NCBI GenBank assembly: GCA_035690425.1
Contig: DASSKO010000006.1
Coordinates: 1 to 20,155 of the forward strand
DNA length: 20,155 bases
Direction of reading: 5' to 3'
DNA from: DASSKO01 sp035690425
Lineage (GTDB): Bacteria > Actinomycetota > Actinomycetes > Propionibacteriales > Nocardioidaceae
How positions within the stretch are numbered: the stretch's first letter is position 1; each line of letters starts with the position of its first letter. The translations under genes and the position numbers were made by a program. The notes under the pieces are model-generated. The model saw only the letters and a program-made list of their open reading frames with translations. It had not been told where the DNA came from and did no database searches. Shown one piece after another: positions 7,289-15,687 of this stretch.

Positions 7289-7684
7289 GGTCACGAATGA
7301 ATCGTCCACTCCCGCGAGCGCCGCAAGCCCCGGGACGTCGTGGACGGTGAGGTGAGCATCCTTGTAGCCGAAGTCCGCTATCTCATCGTCTACCAAGAGC
7401 TCGCAAACCTGCTTGGCCGCGTTAACCTCGGCCGAGTCTTGATACGGCGATAAGGCCTCGACGGCGCTCCAGCGCGCTTCCTCAGCCCGGAACTCGTCGA
7501 CCTGCGCCCAATGCACCTTCAGCCGTGTCGGCGGCACCCACTCTTCGCGGCCCTCCATCGCGGGACCTTCGAACCGGATCAGCACCCGCGCCGGCTTCTT
7601 CGTACCTTCCTTGAGCACCTTGACTGGCACGAGATCGTCGATCGAGCGTGCCCGGTAGCCATACACATCCCCCACCGACACCAC
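7266..7684 (-). pseudogene. Hypothetical protein fragment, 3' end lost at the integrase junction
   Basis: I do not recognise a function. The minus-strand frame reads VSVGDVYGYRARSIDDLVPVKVLKEG... then an acidic, tryptophan-containing region (EGREEWVPP, VHWAQVDEF, EEARW). It looks like an accessory or phage-type protein with a small beta-rich start and a helical end. Third positions are strongly GC-rich from about 7684 to 7270, which supports real coding. The frame remains open to 7064, but beyond about 7265 it is only the reverse of the integrase fragment, so the native C-terminus appears lost. A start at ATG 7846 is open too, but the 54 codons between 7846 and 7684 have clearly weaker GC3 (about 63% against about 80% downstream by my count) and would cover the antitoxin promoter, so GTG 7684, 7681 or 7675 is preferred. 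Confidence 0.5.
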
Positions 7685-7820
7685 CGGACTGGTCTCTGCA
7701 CGTCTCCACACAGCCTCATCGTGTCCGCTTGCCGACCGAAGAGGAAGATCACCCTCGGAAACCCAGGCGCCCGCACGCAACGCTTTCCGGCCGGCGGCGC
7801 GGCGCAAGCAGAAATACAGC

Positions 7821-7849
7821 TTGGCTGCATTGCGGTTCCGTGTCATGAT
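7821..7849 (+). promoter_or_regulatory. Candidate promoter of the toxin-antitoxin pair, predicting a leaderless mRNA
   Basis: TTGGCT at 7821-7826 and CATGAT at 7844-7849 are separated by 17 bases. A start site about 7 bases after the -10 would coincide with the antitoxin ATG at 7856, and no ribosome binding site is visible before that ATG. Leaderless transcripts are common in actinobacteria. The antitoxin probably represses this promoter, as AbrB/MazE-type antitoxins do. Confidence 0.4.
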
Positions 7850-7855
7850 CGGTGC

Positions 7856-8185
7856 ATGGACACCAAGCAGCGCTTCCACGGCTATCTCAGCCTGCAGCGC
7901 CGGGGCGTCGTTGCACTCCCGGCGGACATTCGCGAGCGCATGCACTTGGACGAGCCGGGCGCCCAACTGGAGGTCACCGAACGTGAGGACGGTGTCTTGG
8001 AGTTGCGGGCGGCACTTCCCGTGCCTGCAGATCAGGCGTGGTTCTGGGCTCAGCGCTGGCAGGATCGGGAGCGCGAGGTCGACGAGCTCGTCGCGGCTGG
8101 ACAGGTCGCTGTCCACGACGACGTCGACGAGTTCCTGGCTCACATCGATGACGTGGCCGGCGCCGACGACTCTGCTAGCGAGTGA
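7856..8185 (+). CDS. AbrB/MazE/SpoVT-type antitoxin of a type II toxin-antitoxin system
   Basis: The 109-residue protein has an N-terminal swapped-hairpin DNA-binding domain (residues about 8-53): LSLQRRGVVALPADIRERMHL followed by PGAQLEVTEREDGVLELR, matching the usual pattern of LP..IR..L....G..LEV....G...L. The C-terminal part (about 57-105) is acidic and helical, as expected for a toxin-binding segment. It should bind and neutralise the toxin encoded downstream and bind the operator. The frame is open further upstream, but ATG 7856 directly precedes the conserved domain. The TGA overlaps the toxin GTG by 4 bases. A lone AbrB-type regulator is less likely given the coupled partner gene. Confidence 0.8.
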   Translation: MDTKQRFHGYLSLQRRGVVALPADIRERMHLDEPGAQLEVTEREDGVLELRAALPVPADQAWFWAQRWQDREREVDELVAAGQVAVHDDVDEFLAHIDDVAGADDSASE

Positions 8186-8493
8186 AGTTCGAGACCACAC
8201 CGGCGTTCGATAACGACCTACGCCGGCTCAAGCGTGAATGGCTGGTTGAGTTCAAGAAGGTCGTGAAGGAGAAGTTCGCTTCTGCATGCGACGCCTACGC
8301 GGCCGATCCGTCGACCCCATGGCCGGCGTCGCTGCGCGTGAAGTCGGTCCGCGGTGCCGATGGTGTGCTGGAGATGACCTGGTCGTTCGCGAGCCCCGAC
8401 GGTCGTGCCACCTTCGAGTTCGTCACCGTGGACGGCGAACTGCGATGTCGGTGGCGCAGAGTCGGTGACCACGACGTGTTCAAACAGCCATAG
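8182..8493 (+). CDS. RelE/ParE-family toxin of a type II toxin-antitoxin system
   Basis: The 103-residue basic protein starts with GTG inside the antitoxin stop (GTGA). The layout fits the RelE/ParE fold: FETTPAFDNDLRRLKREW helix-rich start, a second helix EFKKVVKEKFASACDAYA, then beta strands LRVKSVRGADGVLEMTWSF, RATFEFV and ELRCRWRRVGDHDVF. RelE-type members cleave mRNA on the ribosome; ParE-type members poison gyrase. The sequence does not decide between them. Small size, order (antitoxin first) and overlap support the pairing. Such modules stabilise mobile DNA, which fits this island. Confidence 0.75.
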   Translation: MKFETTPAFDNDLRRLKREWLVEFKKVVKEKFASACDAYAADPSTPWPASLRVKSVRGADGVLEMTWSFASPDGRATFEFVTVDGELRCRWRRVGDHDVFKQP

Positions 8494-8537
8494 CGGAACC
8501 GCGTTCACGATCCGACTGTCGGAGGACTGGCTGCCGG

Positions 8538-8554
8538 CGACAACTCAAGATCGC
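8538..8554 (+). repeat. 17-bp direct repeat, copy 1 (left of Wadjet operon)
   Basis: CGACAACTCAAGATCGC is identical to 16122-16138. A 10-bp palindrome (ACACCGGTGT, 8560-8569) follows 5 bases later; the other copy is also followed by an inverted repeat. The two copies enclose the jet operon. Confidence 0.8.
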
Positions 8555-8701
8555 CGTCGACACCGGTGTTATCACGCCCCCGACCTGTCGCACCGCGGAC
8601 CTGTTCTGTTAGACCACAGACCCCGCCGAGGCGGGAGCATGTTGGACTTTCAGGCAAGGATTCGGCGGAGGAAGCCGACCACAGCGAGTAGGCGCCGCAT
8701 G
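8555..8701. other. Spacer between toxin gene and jetD, with a weak hairpin at 8622-8635
   Basis: No gene is supported here. CCCGCC and GGCGGG at 8622-8627 and 8630-8635 can form a short stem about 67 bases after the jetD stop and about 130 bases after the toxin stop. There is no T-run on either side. It may help end both convergent transcripts, but the evidence is thin. Confidence 0.3.
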
Positions 8702-9946
8702 TCAGATGGCTTCCGAGCCTGTTGTCGTCACATGCCGGACTTCACTACCTGCCTCTGGTCCGTCCGACGCGCCCGCGAGGTGTACGAGCAGCTCCTCGTG
8801 CGCGATGCTGAGTGGGATGCGTTCTTGCTCGATCCGGCGGTCACGTGTCCATTTGGGTGACGTCAGGTTCACGTAGAGCTCAGCCTCACCGGGTGCTAGG
8901 TGCTCGACGGCACGCGGTTCCCTGGGCTTGAGAGCACGCCCTTGCGGGTCATCGTTCGTGCCGAAAGGCTCCCACTCCTCGTAGGCTGCCATGTCCATCA
9001 AGAGCGAGACTCTCACCAGCCCGGCGGCGCGGAACTCGTTGAGAATCTCCAGCCCGTCCGCGTCCATGTCTCCCCAGTAGGCGACGACCGGGATGTTGTA
9101 GAGCCAGTCGAATGCTGCGTGGGTCGACGCACCGCGGCCGGCGCCCTCGATAGCGATTCCGCCAGGAACCTCAGGGAAGCCGACGGCGGTGTCCTTGTTC
9201 TCGCTGATGAGCACCACCTGAGGCACGTACGGCAGCTCGACCGAGTCACCGACGGATGCCGAGTCGTGCCGACGACGGCCTGATGCTAGGTACGTCGGGT
9301 CGAGATAAGTGAAGTGGATGCGCGCCGGGTGAGCTGGCAGCAACCCCAAGTCCTCAAGCCCCGCCAGTTCCGTCACCAGGGAGCGCCGCGTGTTGAGCCA
9401 CTTCGCATGCAGGCCCACAACAGGAACCTGACGAGGAGTCAGACGCCCGCGGTCGGCGGCGCTGGTCGTAGCAAACCACGCGGCCGCGTCAAGCAGGAGC
9501 CTGAAGTCGACGTCTCGGTAGTCGTCTGTGCTGCGGACAACCCATGCCGGGTCGTCCAGGGCCGGGAACCGGTCTCTCAGCGTACCCGCGCGTTCACGTG
9601 ACCGGGTCAGTCGCGCTGGCCATGGTCCGCCGACGATGGACGCGGCCTTGTCGATGTCCGGCATGGTGATGTGGGTCGGGAGGGTCTGTTCGGTTCCTGC
9701 GACGCGACGGGTCTGTGTTCGCAGGCCGAGGCCGTGTTCGTTTGCCCAGCTCCTCCATTCGGCAACCTCCCTTGTCACCTCGCCGAAGCGTGACTCAAGT
9801 TCGGTCGACTTCGGCCGTCCTAGGGGAAATGGATGCGGCCAGGTCACGTCGCTGGAGACGCCGCCTGCTCGTTCGACGGCATCCTTGGCCCAGGACCGTT
9901 CGAGTCGGCGGGCGATGTCTGCAGTCACTTCCTCGGGGGTCTTCAT
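8702..9946 (-). CDS. jetD: Wadjet protein JetD: DUF3322/DUF2220 toprim-type nuclease subunit
   Basis: The 414-residue protein has an N-terminal DUF3322 region (about 1-190) and a C-terminal DUF2220 domain with a toprim-like core: VLISENKDTAVGF (E249), an EGAGRG segment (E267) and VVAYWGDMDADGLEIL (acidic residues at 293 and 295). These are the residues expected to bind metal, so the nuclease should be active. In type I Wadjet, JetD cleaves circular plasmid DNA after the SMC-like JetABC complex has extruded it. The ATG at 9946 overlaps the jetC TGA by 4 bases (ATGA), so it is the last gene of the coupled operon. An in-frame start further upstream lies within jetC and is rejected. The MksG naming is an equivalent for related systems. 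Confidence 0.93.
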   Translation of the reverse strand: MKTPEEVTADIARRLERSWAKDAVERAGGVSSDVTWPHPFPLGRPKSTELESRFGEVTREVAEWRSWANEHGLGLRTQTRRVAGTEQTLPTHITMPDIDKAASIVGGPWPARLTRSRERAGTLRDRFPALDDPAWVVRSTDDYRDVDFRLLLDAAAWFATTSAADRGRLTPRQVPVVGLHAKWLNTRRSLVTELAGLEDLGLLPAHPARIHFTYLDPTYLASGRRRHDSASVGDSVELPYVPQVVLISENKDTAVGFPEVPGGIAIEGAGRGASTHAAFDWLYNIPVVAYWGDMDADGLEILNEFRAAGLVRVSLLMDMAAYEEWEPFGTNDDPQGRALKPREPRAVEHLAPGEAELYVNLTSPKWTRDRRIEQERIPLSIAHEELLVHLAGASDGPEAGSEVRHVTTTGSEAI

Positions 9947-12900
9947 TGCGGAGCCTCGAAGAACGAGGACTTGCTCGACGGTGGCTTCACCGGCTGGGTG
10001 TCGTCCTTGACCGCGTGCACGTAGGACAGGTTCGTTTCGGTGTCCTTCGTGATGGCGAGCAGCTGGTCCATGTGGGGTTCGAGGCCGGTGACCTTGTCTT
10101 CTGGGGTGCCGACGATGATCTGGAAGCCGAGCCCCTTCCATGCTCCGACCGCGCGGCCGGCGAACATGGCATCCGCCTTCACGAAGCCTTCGTCGAGGAA
10201 TACCGGTGCGAACCGGGGCCGCGACCGCAGCTGGTCACCGAGGCGGAACCGGAGCGCAGTGCCGATGATGAACGCAACCAGTTCCTGGGTCTCACCGCCC
10301 GACGTCTCACCGAGCATCGTGTACTCCCGGGGTTCCCACGAAGCGCCGTGCGGCGGCATCTCGAGTGCCGAAATATGGACGTGCCGGCGAACATCGAGGA
10401 GACGTTGTCGGTCGGACTGGTCGACGTCGTAGCGAGGGTCATCCGAGCTGCGCAACTCACCCATGAACGCGCTGAGCTCCTGGAACCGCTTCTTCGCATC
10501 ATCGAACGACATCTCGGTCGTTGCCGTCCCCGACAGCCGCTTGAGGCGCCCCATGAACTGCTGCACCGGCACCGGCTGCTGCCGCGCCACCTTGATCTGC
10601 AGGTGGCCGCCGCGGGCTCCGAAGGGCAGGGCCTTGAGGATGTCGTTGATGGGTTGGATGCGGTCGAAGATGTCGTTGACCGCTGCCCGGATCGAGGTCG
10701 CCAACGGCACCAGGTCCTCACCCGACCACTCGACTAATGCCTTCTGCCACTCCGCCTTGCTGTCGGCGAGCCCGCCAGCCTCGATGTCGTCGAGGATGCG
10801 CTTGTACTCGGGATACGAGTCGACGGTGACACCGAGGTTGGGGAACTCGTCCTCCCAGTCCCGCATGAACTGAGTGAAGACCTTCACCAAGTCGTTCTCG
10901 CTACGCGCTGCCTCGTTCTCAGCCGCCTCGACGGCGTCGAGGAGGCGCCTGTTGAGCCGGCCAAGGTTGGCGTCCAGATCGACAAGACTGTCTGGATTGC
11001 CCGGGGCCGCAGCTGCCCGGAACTCATCATCGAGACGGGCCGCTTGGTCATCGGTCAGAACGACGGCATGTGCCTCATGGATGTCCTCAAGTTCCCGCGA
11101 CAGGTCGTCTTGAGTGTCGACGAGCTTCCCATGATGCTCCTCGAGGGCACCCCGCGCCGTCTTCAACTGCTCCCGGGTGCCGACAGCGTCCTCATACTCC
11201 TTCTCAAGTTCGCCGATGAGCGCATCCAGTTCGGCGAGCTTGTCGCTGGACTTGGTGATGCGGTCGCGCCGTTCGACCAGTTCGCCGATGAGGGTGAGAG
11301 CAGAAGCGACGTCGATTTGGTCCCAGGTGTAGGACTCCAAGGCCTTGTGGGCGTCGCGGACGTTGCGCCGCTGGCGGGCTTCGTAGACGAGCTGGCCGAG
11401 TTCCTTGTCGACGGCATCGAGCGTCTCACGGATCTGCGCCAGCTCGACGCCGAGCTCGTCGACAAGGGAGGCGTTGTTGAACCCGATGACGTACTCGCTG
11501 CTGGTGCGGCCGTGTGCCCCTTCGGTGCCGTTACGGGTCTGTCCCGCCAGCGTCACCCGAAATCCGTCCCCGCTGAGGCCGTCGGCGTCCTTCACGCACA
11601 GGGCATTCCTGGACGGGGCGCTGAGGCGTCGCTGAATCCACCCCGTGAACGGATGGTCGGCGTACTGAACCTTACCGGCCAGCCGCTGCGACTGCTCCGG
11701 GTCGCCGGCCCCGGACAGGTCGAACTTCAACGACTTGTCGGACTCGGCCGCAGCGAAGGTGATGCGCCCCCGCAACTGGAGCCGGTCGATGGAAGATGAG
11801 AACTGCTCGAACCTCTCCGCCGGGACCAGAAGGCGACGGGCGTCACCGCCAAGGACCGTCTCCACAGCTAACCGCCACCGCCCCTCGCCGTCCGCGATGT
11901 CGATGAGCTCCGCTAGGAACGGCAGTTCCATCACTGCGATGCCAGAGGCGCCGGCAACTGCCCTCCGCAGGTCGTCCAGCTTTTTGGGGATGCGGCCGTC
12001 ACGGTTCTCAAGGGACTTGAGCTCGTCACCGATTTCGTCGTGTCGCTCCCGCAACTTCCCTTGCCGGATGATGGCCTCACGCTGCTTCTCCCGCTCCGCA
12101 GCGAGCGTCTCCTCCTCGACTGCTAGGTACTGGGCGGCGGCGGCCTGGGCCGTGTCGAGCGCCTCCCGTGTCGAAAGGTCCAAGGCCAGCGGCTGGGTTT
12201 GACTGAGCAGACGCGCCAGGGTCGACTCTTTCGCGTCGCGGGCCGCTTCTGCCGTCTGGATCTGTGCGTCCAAGGTCATCAGATCAGCGCCGCCGTGCTG
12301 GTCGTACTCGAGGCGGGCGATGCCCAGCTGCTCCTTGAGTTGTCCTGCCCGCTCGACAGCTTTTCCGTGGTCGAGCACCGTCTGCTTCTTCTCGACGAGC
12401 AGGGCGCTGATGGCGGACTCTACGAGCCTGCTTTCGGTCTGTTTGGTCCACACGTAAACCGGGGTGTTCGTTCCCGGGCGCCGCAGCCCAAACGTGTCGA
12501 GCTCGCGCGCCTCCTTCTGGGCAGAACCCAGACGTTCATAGATGGCAGGAATGTCCTTGAGGGTCTGCGCCTTGTCGGCATCGGACTCCATCTTCTGATA
12601 CATCTCTTCGAGCTTGTCGAAATCGCCGATAGCCCGATCGGCATCAGCGAACGTGATCGGCTCGTCCAACACCAGCTGCCGATACAGCTCGTTCACACTC
12701 GGGAACGACTTGGACGCCTGGATACGTGCCAGCAGCTCAAGCGCGTGGTCTCCGTCAGCGTCCCTGCCGATGGCGAGCTTTGAGAACAACGCCGAGGAGA
12801 ATTTGTCGTACGTTTCGTGGCGGCGGATACCTGGGACCGCGGAGACCAGGACGCGACCGAGCTTCTGAGACGACGGCACGAACGTCCGCATCGGGTCACT

Positions 12901-13425
12901 CAAGTCACCGAGGTTGAGCCGCCCGTCGAAGGTCAGCATGTGCGTCTGGATGCCTGACACGTCGGTTGCGGTCGCCGGCACGTAGTAGACGCGGGCAGCG
13001 GTGAACGCGGTCCCGTCAGTGTTCACGAACGTTCCACCGACCGCACCCCACGTAGGACGGCCTTTGCCGCGCAGCAGACTGGCGGACTTGTTTCCACCAC
13101 CGGTGTTGCCTACCTTGCCGCGCAGATACGTCAGCAGGGTCCGCTGGCCGCCGGCCTCATCGCGTGCCCGTCCCGAGCCGGAGTCGTTCGAAGCACCGTT
13201 GAATGGCACCTTCCATGGCATCACCAGCGCCGTGTAGGCATCCAGCATCGTCGACTTGCCCGTCCCCGACCCGCCGGAAACCAGCGTCGACTCTGGGTGG
13301 TAGTCGACACGGTGGTGTCCGTCGAACCCGCCCCAGTTGACCATCTGCAGCGACTCGAGCCGCCACTGCGGCTCCACTCCGCCACGCCCAAGCGTTGTCG
13401 GCTCGTCTGCCTTCATCTCAGACAT
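9943..13425 (-). CDS. jetC: Wadjet protein JetC: SMC/MukB-like ATPase
   Basis: The 1160-residue protein has an N-terminal head with Walker A GGSGTGKST (K57), very long alternating charged coiled-coil arms with a central globular hinge-like part (around the segment LAVETVLGGDARRLLVP), and a C-terminal head with ABC signature SGGE (about 1042-1045) and Walker B VFLDEGF (D1078, E1079). All ATPase motifs are intact. JetC forms the loop-extruding motor of Wadjet with JetA and JetB. The ATG at 13425 follows GGAGGT by 5 bases and overlaps jetB by 8 bases; a TTG at 13431 is possible but less likely. Presence of DUF3375 and DUF4194 genes upstream and DUF2220 downstream separates this from SbcC, RecN or chromosomal MukB. 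Confidence 0.94.
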   Translation of the reverse strand: MSEMKADEPTTLGRGGVEPQWRLESLQMVNWGGFDGHHRVDYHPESTLVSGGSGTGKSTMLDAYTALVMPWKVPFNGASNDSGSGRARDEAGGQRTLLTYLRGKVGNTGGGNKSASLLRGKGRPTWGAVGGTFVNTDGTAFTAARVYYVPATATDVSGIQTHMLTFDGRLNLGDLSDPMRTFVPSSQKLGRVLVSAVPGIRRHETYDKFSSALFSKLAIGRDADGDHALELLARIQASKSFPSVNELYRQLVLDEPITFADADRAIGDFDKLEEMYQKMESDADKAQTLKDIPAIYERLGSAQKEARELDTFGLRRPGTNTPVYVWTKQTESRLVESAISALLVEKKQTVLDHGKAVERAGQLKEQLGIARLEYDQHGGADLMTLDAQIQTAEAARDAKESTLARLLSQTQPLALDLSTREALDTAQAAAAQYLAVEEETLAAEREKQREAIIRQGKLRERHDEIGDELKSLENRDGRIPKKLDDLRRAVAGASGIAVMELPFLAELIDIADGEGRWRLAVETVLGGDARRLLVPAERFEQFSSSIDRLQLRGRITFAAAESDKSLKFDLSGAGDPEQSQRLAGKVQYADHPFTGWIQRRLSAPSRNALCVKDADGLSGDGFRVTLAGQTRNGTEGAHGRTSSEYVIGFNNASLVDELGVELAQIRETLDAVDKELGQLVYEARQRRNVRDAHKALESYTWDQIDVASALTLIGELVERRDRITKSSDKLAELDALIGELEKEYEDAVGTREQLKTARGALEEHHGKLVDTQDDLSRELEDIHEAHAVVLTDDQAARLDDEFRAAAAPGNPDSLVDLDANLGRLNRRLLDAVEAAENEAARSENDLVKVFTQFMRDWEDEFPNLGVTVDSYPEYKRILDDIEAGGLADSKAEWQKALVEWSGEDLVPLATSIRAAVNDIFDRIQPINDILKALPFGARGGHLQIKVARQQPVPVQQFMGRLKRLSGTATTEMSFDDAKKRFQELSAFMGELRSSDDPRYDVDQSDRQRLLDVRRHVHISALEMPPHGASWEPREYTMLGETSGGETQELVAFIIGTALRFRLGDQLRSRPRFAPVFLDEGFVKADAMFAGRAVGAWKGLGFQIIVGTPEDKVTGLEPHMDQLLAITKDTETNLSYVHAVKDDTQPVKPPSSKSSFFEAPQ

Positions 13426-14176
13426 CGACAACCTCCAACTCGTCGGTCTCTGAGTCCACAGCGTTGGCGCTGCCGTTCTGTTCGCGGAGCGCCTCCAGGA
13501 GCGTGTTCAGACGGTCCACCGGGAGAAGGGTTTCGATGGCGCGTGAAATCTCGAACCGATCATCTCCGCCACCGGCTGCGGCCTTGATGAGCTTCGTCTT
13601 CTTCAGCGACACGATGGCGTTGTCCACCTTGCGTCGCCCGCCGGCCTCGTCGGTGTCGTGCTCTGGCCGGAAACGTGCCACGTAGTCCTGCATGTCGGCA
13701 GTGTCGACGAACACGTGCACCGCGCCGGCGGCACCCTCGGCCCGGAACTGCTCTCGCAAGAACACCAGCAGCAGCGTCTCCTCCCGGTTGTAGGAGGCGT
13801 CGTGCAGGATCGTGCGGAACTTTCGGCCCTCACTCCTGACAGGCCTCTTGTAGGCAATCTCGCGGCCCGTGTCGATATGCAGCTCCAGATACAGGTTGTT
13901 CAACATCGACCGGATGACCGACGGGTTCTCCGTCAACGTCTTGTACTCGCGCGTGTACGTGTCGGCACTGATGTACTCGTGCTTCAACAACACCACGAGC
14001 GTGTCCCGCTGCCGGTCAGTCAACGTGCCCTCGTCGCCGTCCCACAGCGACGACCCGAACCCGAACCCGTCGCCAGAGTCGAAGTCCCAGAACACGTCCT
14101 TGACGGCTTCCCCAGGCGCGTCCGCTGCTTCCGTCGCCTCGGTTTCCTCCTCGTTCTCGTCGAACGCTTCGGTCAT
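13418..14176 (-). CDS. jetB: Wadjet protein JetB: DUF4194 (MukE/MksE-like) subunit
   Basis: The 252-residue protein begins with an acidic, probably disordered stretch (about 1-55). A winged-helix-rich body follows, with LTDRQRDTLVVLLKHEYI, REYKTLTENPSVIRSMLNNLYLELHID and YNREETLLLVFLREQF, typical of DUF4194. JetB is the kite-type subunit that binds the JetA kleisin and helps load the JetC motor on DNA. Its ATG shares one base with the jetA TAA (TAATG), and its end overlaps jetC by 8 bases, so the stoichiometric subunits are translationally coupled. The end is acidic (DSETDELEVVDV). Confidence 0.92.
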   Translation of the reverse strand: MTEAFDENEEETEATEAADAPGEAVKDVFWDFDSGDGFGFGSSLWDGDEGTLTDRQRDTLVVLLKHEYISADTYTREYKTLTENPSVIRSMLNNLYLELHIDTGREIAYKRPVRSEGRKFRTILHDASYNREETLLLVFLREQFRAEGAAGAVHVFVDTADMQDYVARFRPEHDTDEAGGRRKVDNAIVSLKKTKLIKAAAGGGDDRFEISRAIETLLPVDRLNTLLEALREQNGSANAVDSETDELEVVDV

Positions 14177-15687
14177 TAGCTTCCCTCGCTGGTCTTCGTT
14201 GTCTCTGCCTGGTTCCGGCCATCGGCCGGTGTTCCGGTGACGTATTGGGGCACTCGCAGCCGACGCCGTGAACCGTCCGGCCGCACCGTGTCCAACACTT
14301 CGGTCGTCTCGGTCTTGGTCATGTCATGGGTATGCGTCAACGGCAGCAGACCCAGCACCTCGACAGGGCGACGAAGCTCGTCTGGCAGCGCGTTGAAGAC
14401 CGCCGCCAACGTGACCTCGTCGGCCAACATGAGCGCCTCATCGAGCGCCTTGCGCAACTCCACATGCGACGGCCCGCCGCGCATACGTAGCTCCTCCAGC
14501 GTCGGCGCAGCTGCACCCTCGACGGCCTCGGTCAACGGCGGCAAAGCAACGTCCTCGGCCGGGTCGTAGAACCGTTCCCGCAGATGAGACACGTCCAGCC
14601 GCCCGGGAATGAGTTCCACCGGGACCCGCGTTCGTGGACCCGCAGTGCGCATCCACGACGTCAGCTCCGCCTCCAAGTCTCGTAACACCGACGCCAGCTC
14701 CCGGTCCCGGGACACGTCATGCCTTGAGATGTAGTCCCGCAACGTCGACGCCGACCGCGCCCGCTGATCCAGAACCCGCTTGAGACCGTCATTGACCATC
14801 GCCACAGTCGACGCCAGCTCAGCCCGGTCCTCGACGTCGAGAATGTCCGCCGTACGCGGATGACTCAGCAACGCCTCGATGTCGCTACGAAGCAACGCCA
14901 ACTGATCGTCGTCACGCAACAACTGGAACGCGCCGTTGAATGCGCGCCCCTCCGGAGTCGCAGCAAGCCCATCAACATGCGACAGGTAGGCCTTCACCAC
15001 CGCGCCTGACGTCACGTCTTCGCGGTTGAACTCTCCGATCTTCTGAGTCCTGAATCTCGAAAACGCCTCAACGACACGGGCGAAGTCTCCCGGCAAACCC
15101 CCCAGCAGCTGCTGGGCCTCGATGAATCCCTCCAGCAGCCGATCGTCGGAGACCGGCGGCAGGTCACCACCGTCTACCAGCCGGTTCCGCTCCCTGGTTA
15201 GACGGGCAATCTCCTCGTTCAAGATCGTGACTCGCTCGGCCACGTCCGGGTTCACCTCGGAGTTGAACCGACGGAGGTGACTCATGATCGTCGCGATGCG
15301 GTGCTCCGAGAGAGAACCGGGCCGGTCGCGGCTCAACGACTCCACCAACCCGAGTGCCTTCTGCGTGTGTGAACTCAGCGTGTACACCTCGGCCCCCGTG
15401 ACGTCATCGTTGGTGAGGATCAGCCACTCGTCACGCATCCAACGCCGACACAGATCCTTACCCGTCCCCGTCGGGACCACTTTCGGGTCCAAAGTCAGGC
15501 GCAGTTCACCAAGAAGAACCTCGACGCGGTCGTGGAGCCGGGCGGCAGGGACCGACCGCACCTCGCGAGTGAAGACGGTCCGGAAGAGCGCCACGACCGC
15601 GGGAGCGGTCGCCTTCCCGAGCAGCCGAAGCGTCGGCTGGGCATACGCGTCCCGCACGCGAGCCAACTCCGCGTCGATGTCTGCCAT
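14176..15687 (-). CDS. jetA: Wadjet protein JetA: DUF3375 (MukF/MksF-like kleisin) subunit
   Basis: The 503-residue, largely helical protein matches DUF3375 in layout. Landmarks are an N-terminal winged-helix region (LRLLGKATAPAVVALFRTVF, then DEWLI and YTLSSHTQKALGLVESL), a central helical region rich in Glu and Arg, and a C-terminal part (VELRKALDEALMLADEVTLAAVFNALPDELRRPVEVLGLL). JetA is the kleisin bridging the JetC heads. It is the first gene of the operon. The ATG at 15687 is preceded by GGAGGT at a 4-base spacing; the frame is open to 15762, but those 25 codons (Cys/Arg-rich) lack family character. The last residues are polar. With jetB, jetC and jetD this gives the full type I Wadjet set. 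Confidence 0.92.
   Translation of the reverse strand: MADIDAELARVRDAYAQPTLRLLGKATAPAVVALFRTVFTREVRSVPAARLHDRVEVLLGELRLTLDPKVVPTGTGKDLCRRWMRDEWLILTNDDVTGAEVYTLSSHTQKALGLVESLSRDRPGSLSEHRIATIMSHLRRFNSEVNPDVAERVTILNEEIARLTRERNRLVDGGDLPPVSDDRLLEGFIEAQQLLGGLPGDFARVVEAFSRFRTQKIGEFNREDVTSGAVVKAYLSHVDGLAATPEGRAFNGAFQLLRDDDQLALLRSDIEALLSHPRTADILDVEDRAELASTVAMVNDGLKRVLDQRARSASTLRDYISRHDVSRDRELASVLRDLEAELTSWMRTAGPRTRVPVELIPGRLDVSHLRERFYDPAEDVALPPLTEAVEGAAAPTLEELRMRGGPSHVELRKALDEALMLADEVTLAAVFNALPDELRRPVEVLGLLPLTHTHDMTKTETTEVLDTVRPDGSRRRLRVPQYVTGTPADGRNQAETTKTSEGS

Noticed and set aside
7511..7855. N-terminal extension of the antitoxin to a start at 7511
   Set aside because: The extension lacks family similarity and runs over the opposing hypothetical gene; ATG 7856 directly precedes the AbrB domain.
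7064..8200. Single long minus-strand gene across the whole 7064-8200 interval
   Set aside because: Its upstream part is antisense to the antitoxin and its downstream part is antisense to the integrase fragment; only about 7266-7684 has convincing coding bias on this strand.
8405..8860. Plus-strand open frame overlapping the toxin end and the jetD end
   Set aside because: It is out of frame with the toxin and antisense to jetD; the product has no recognisable features.
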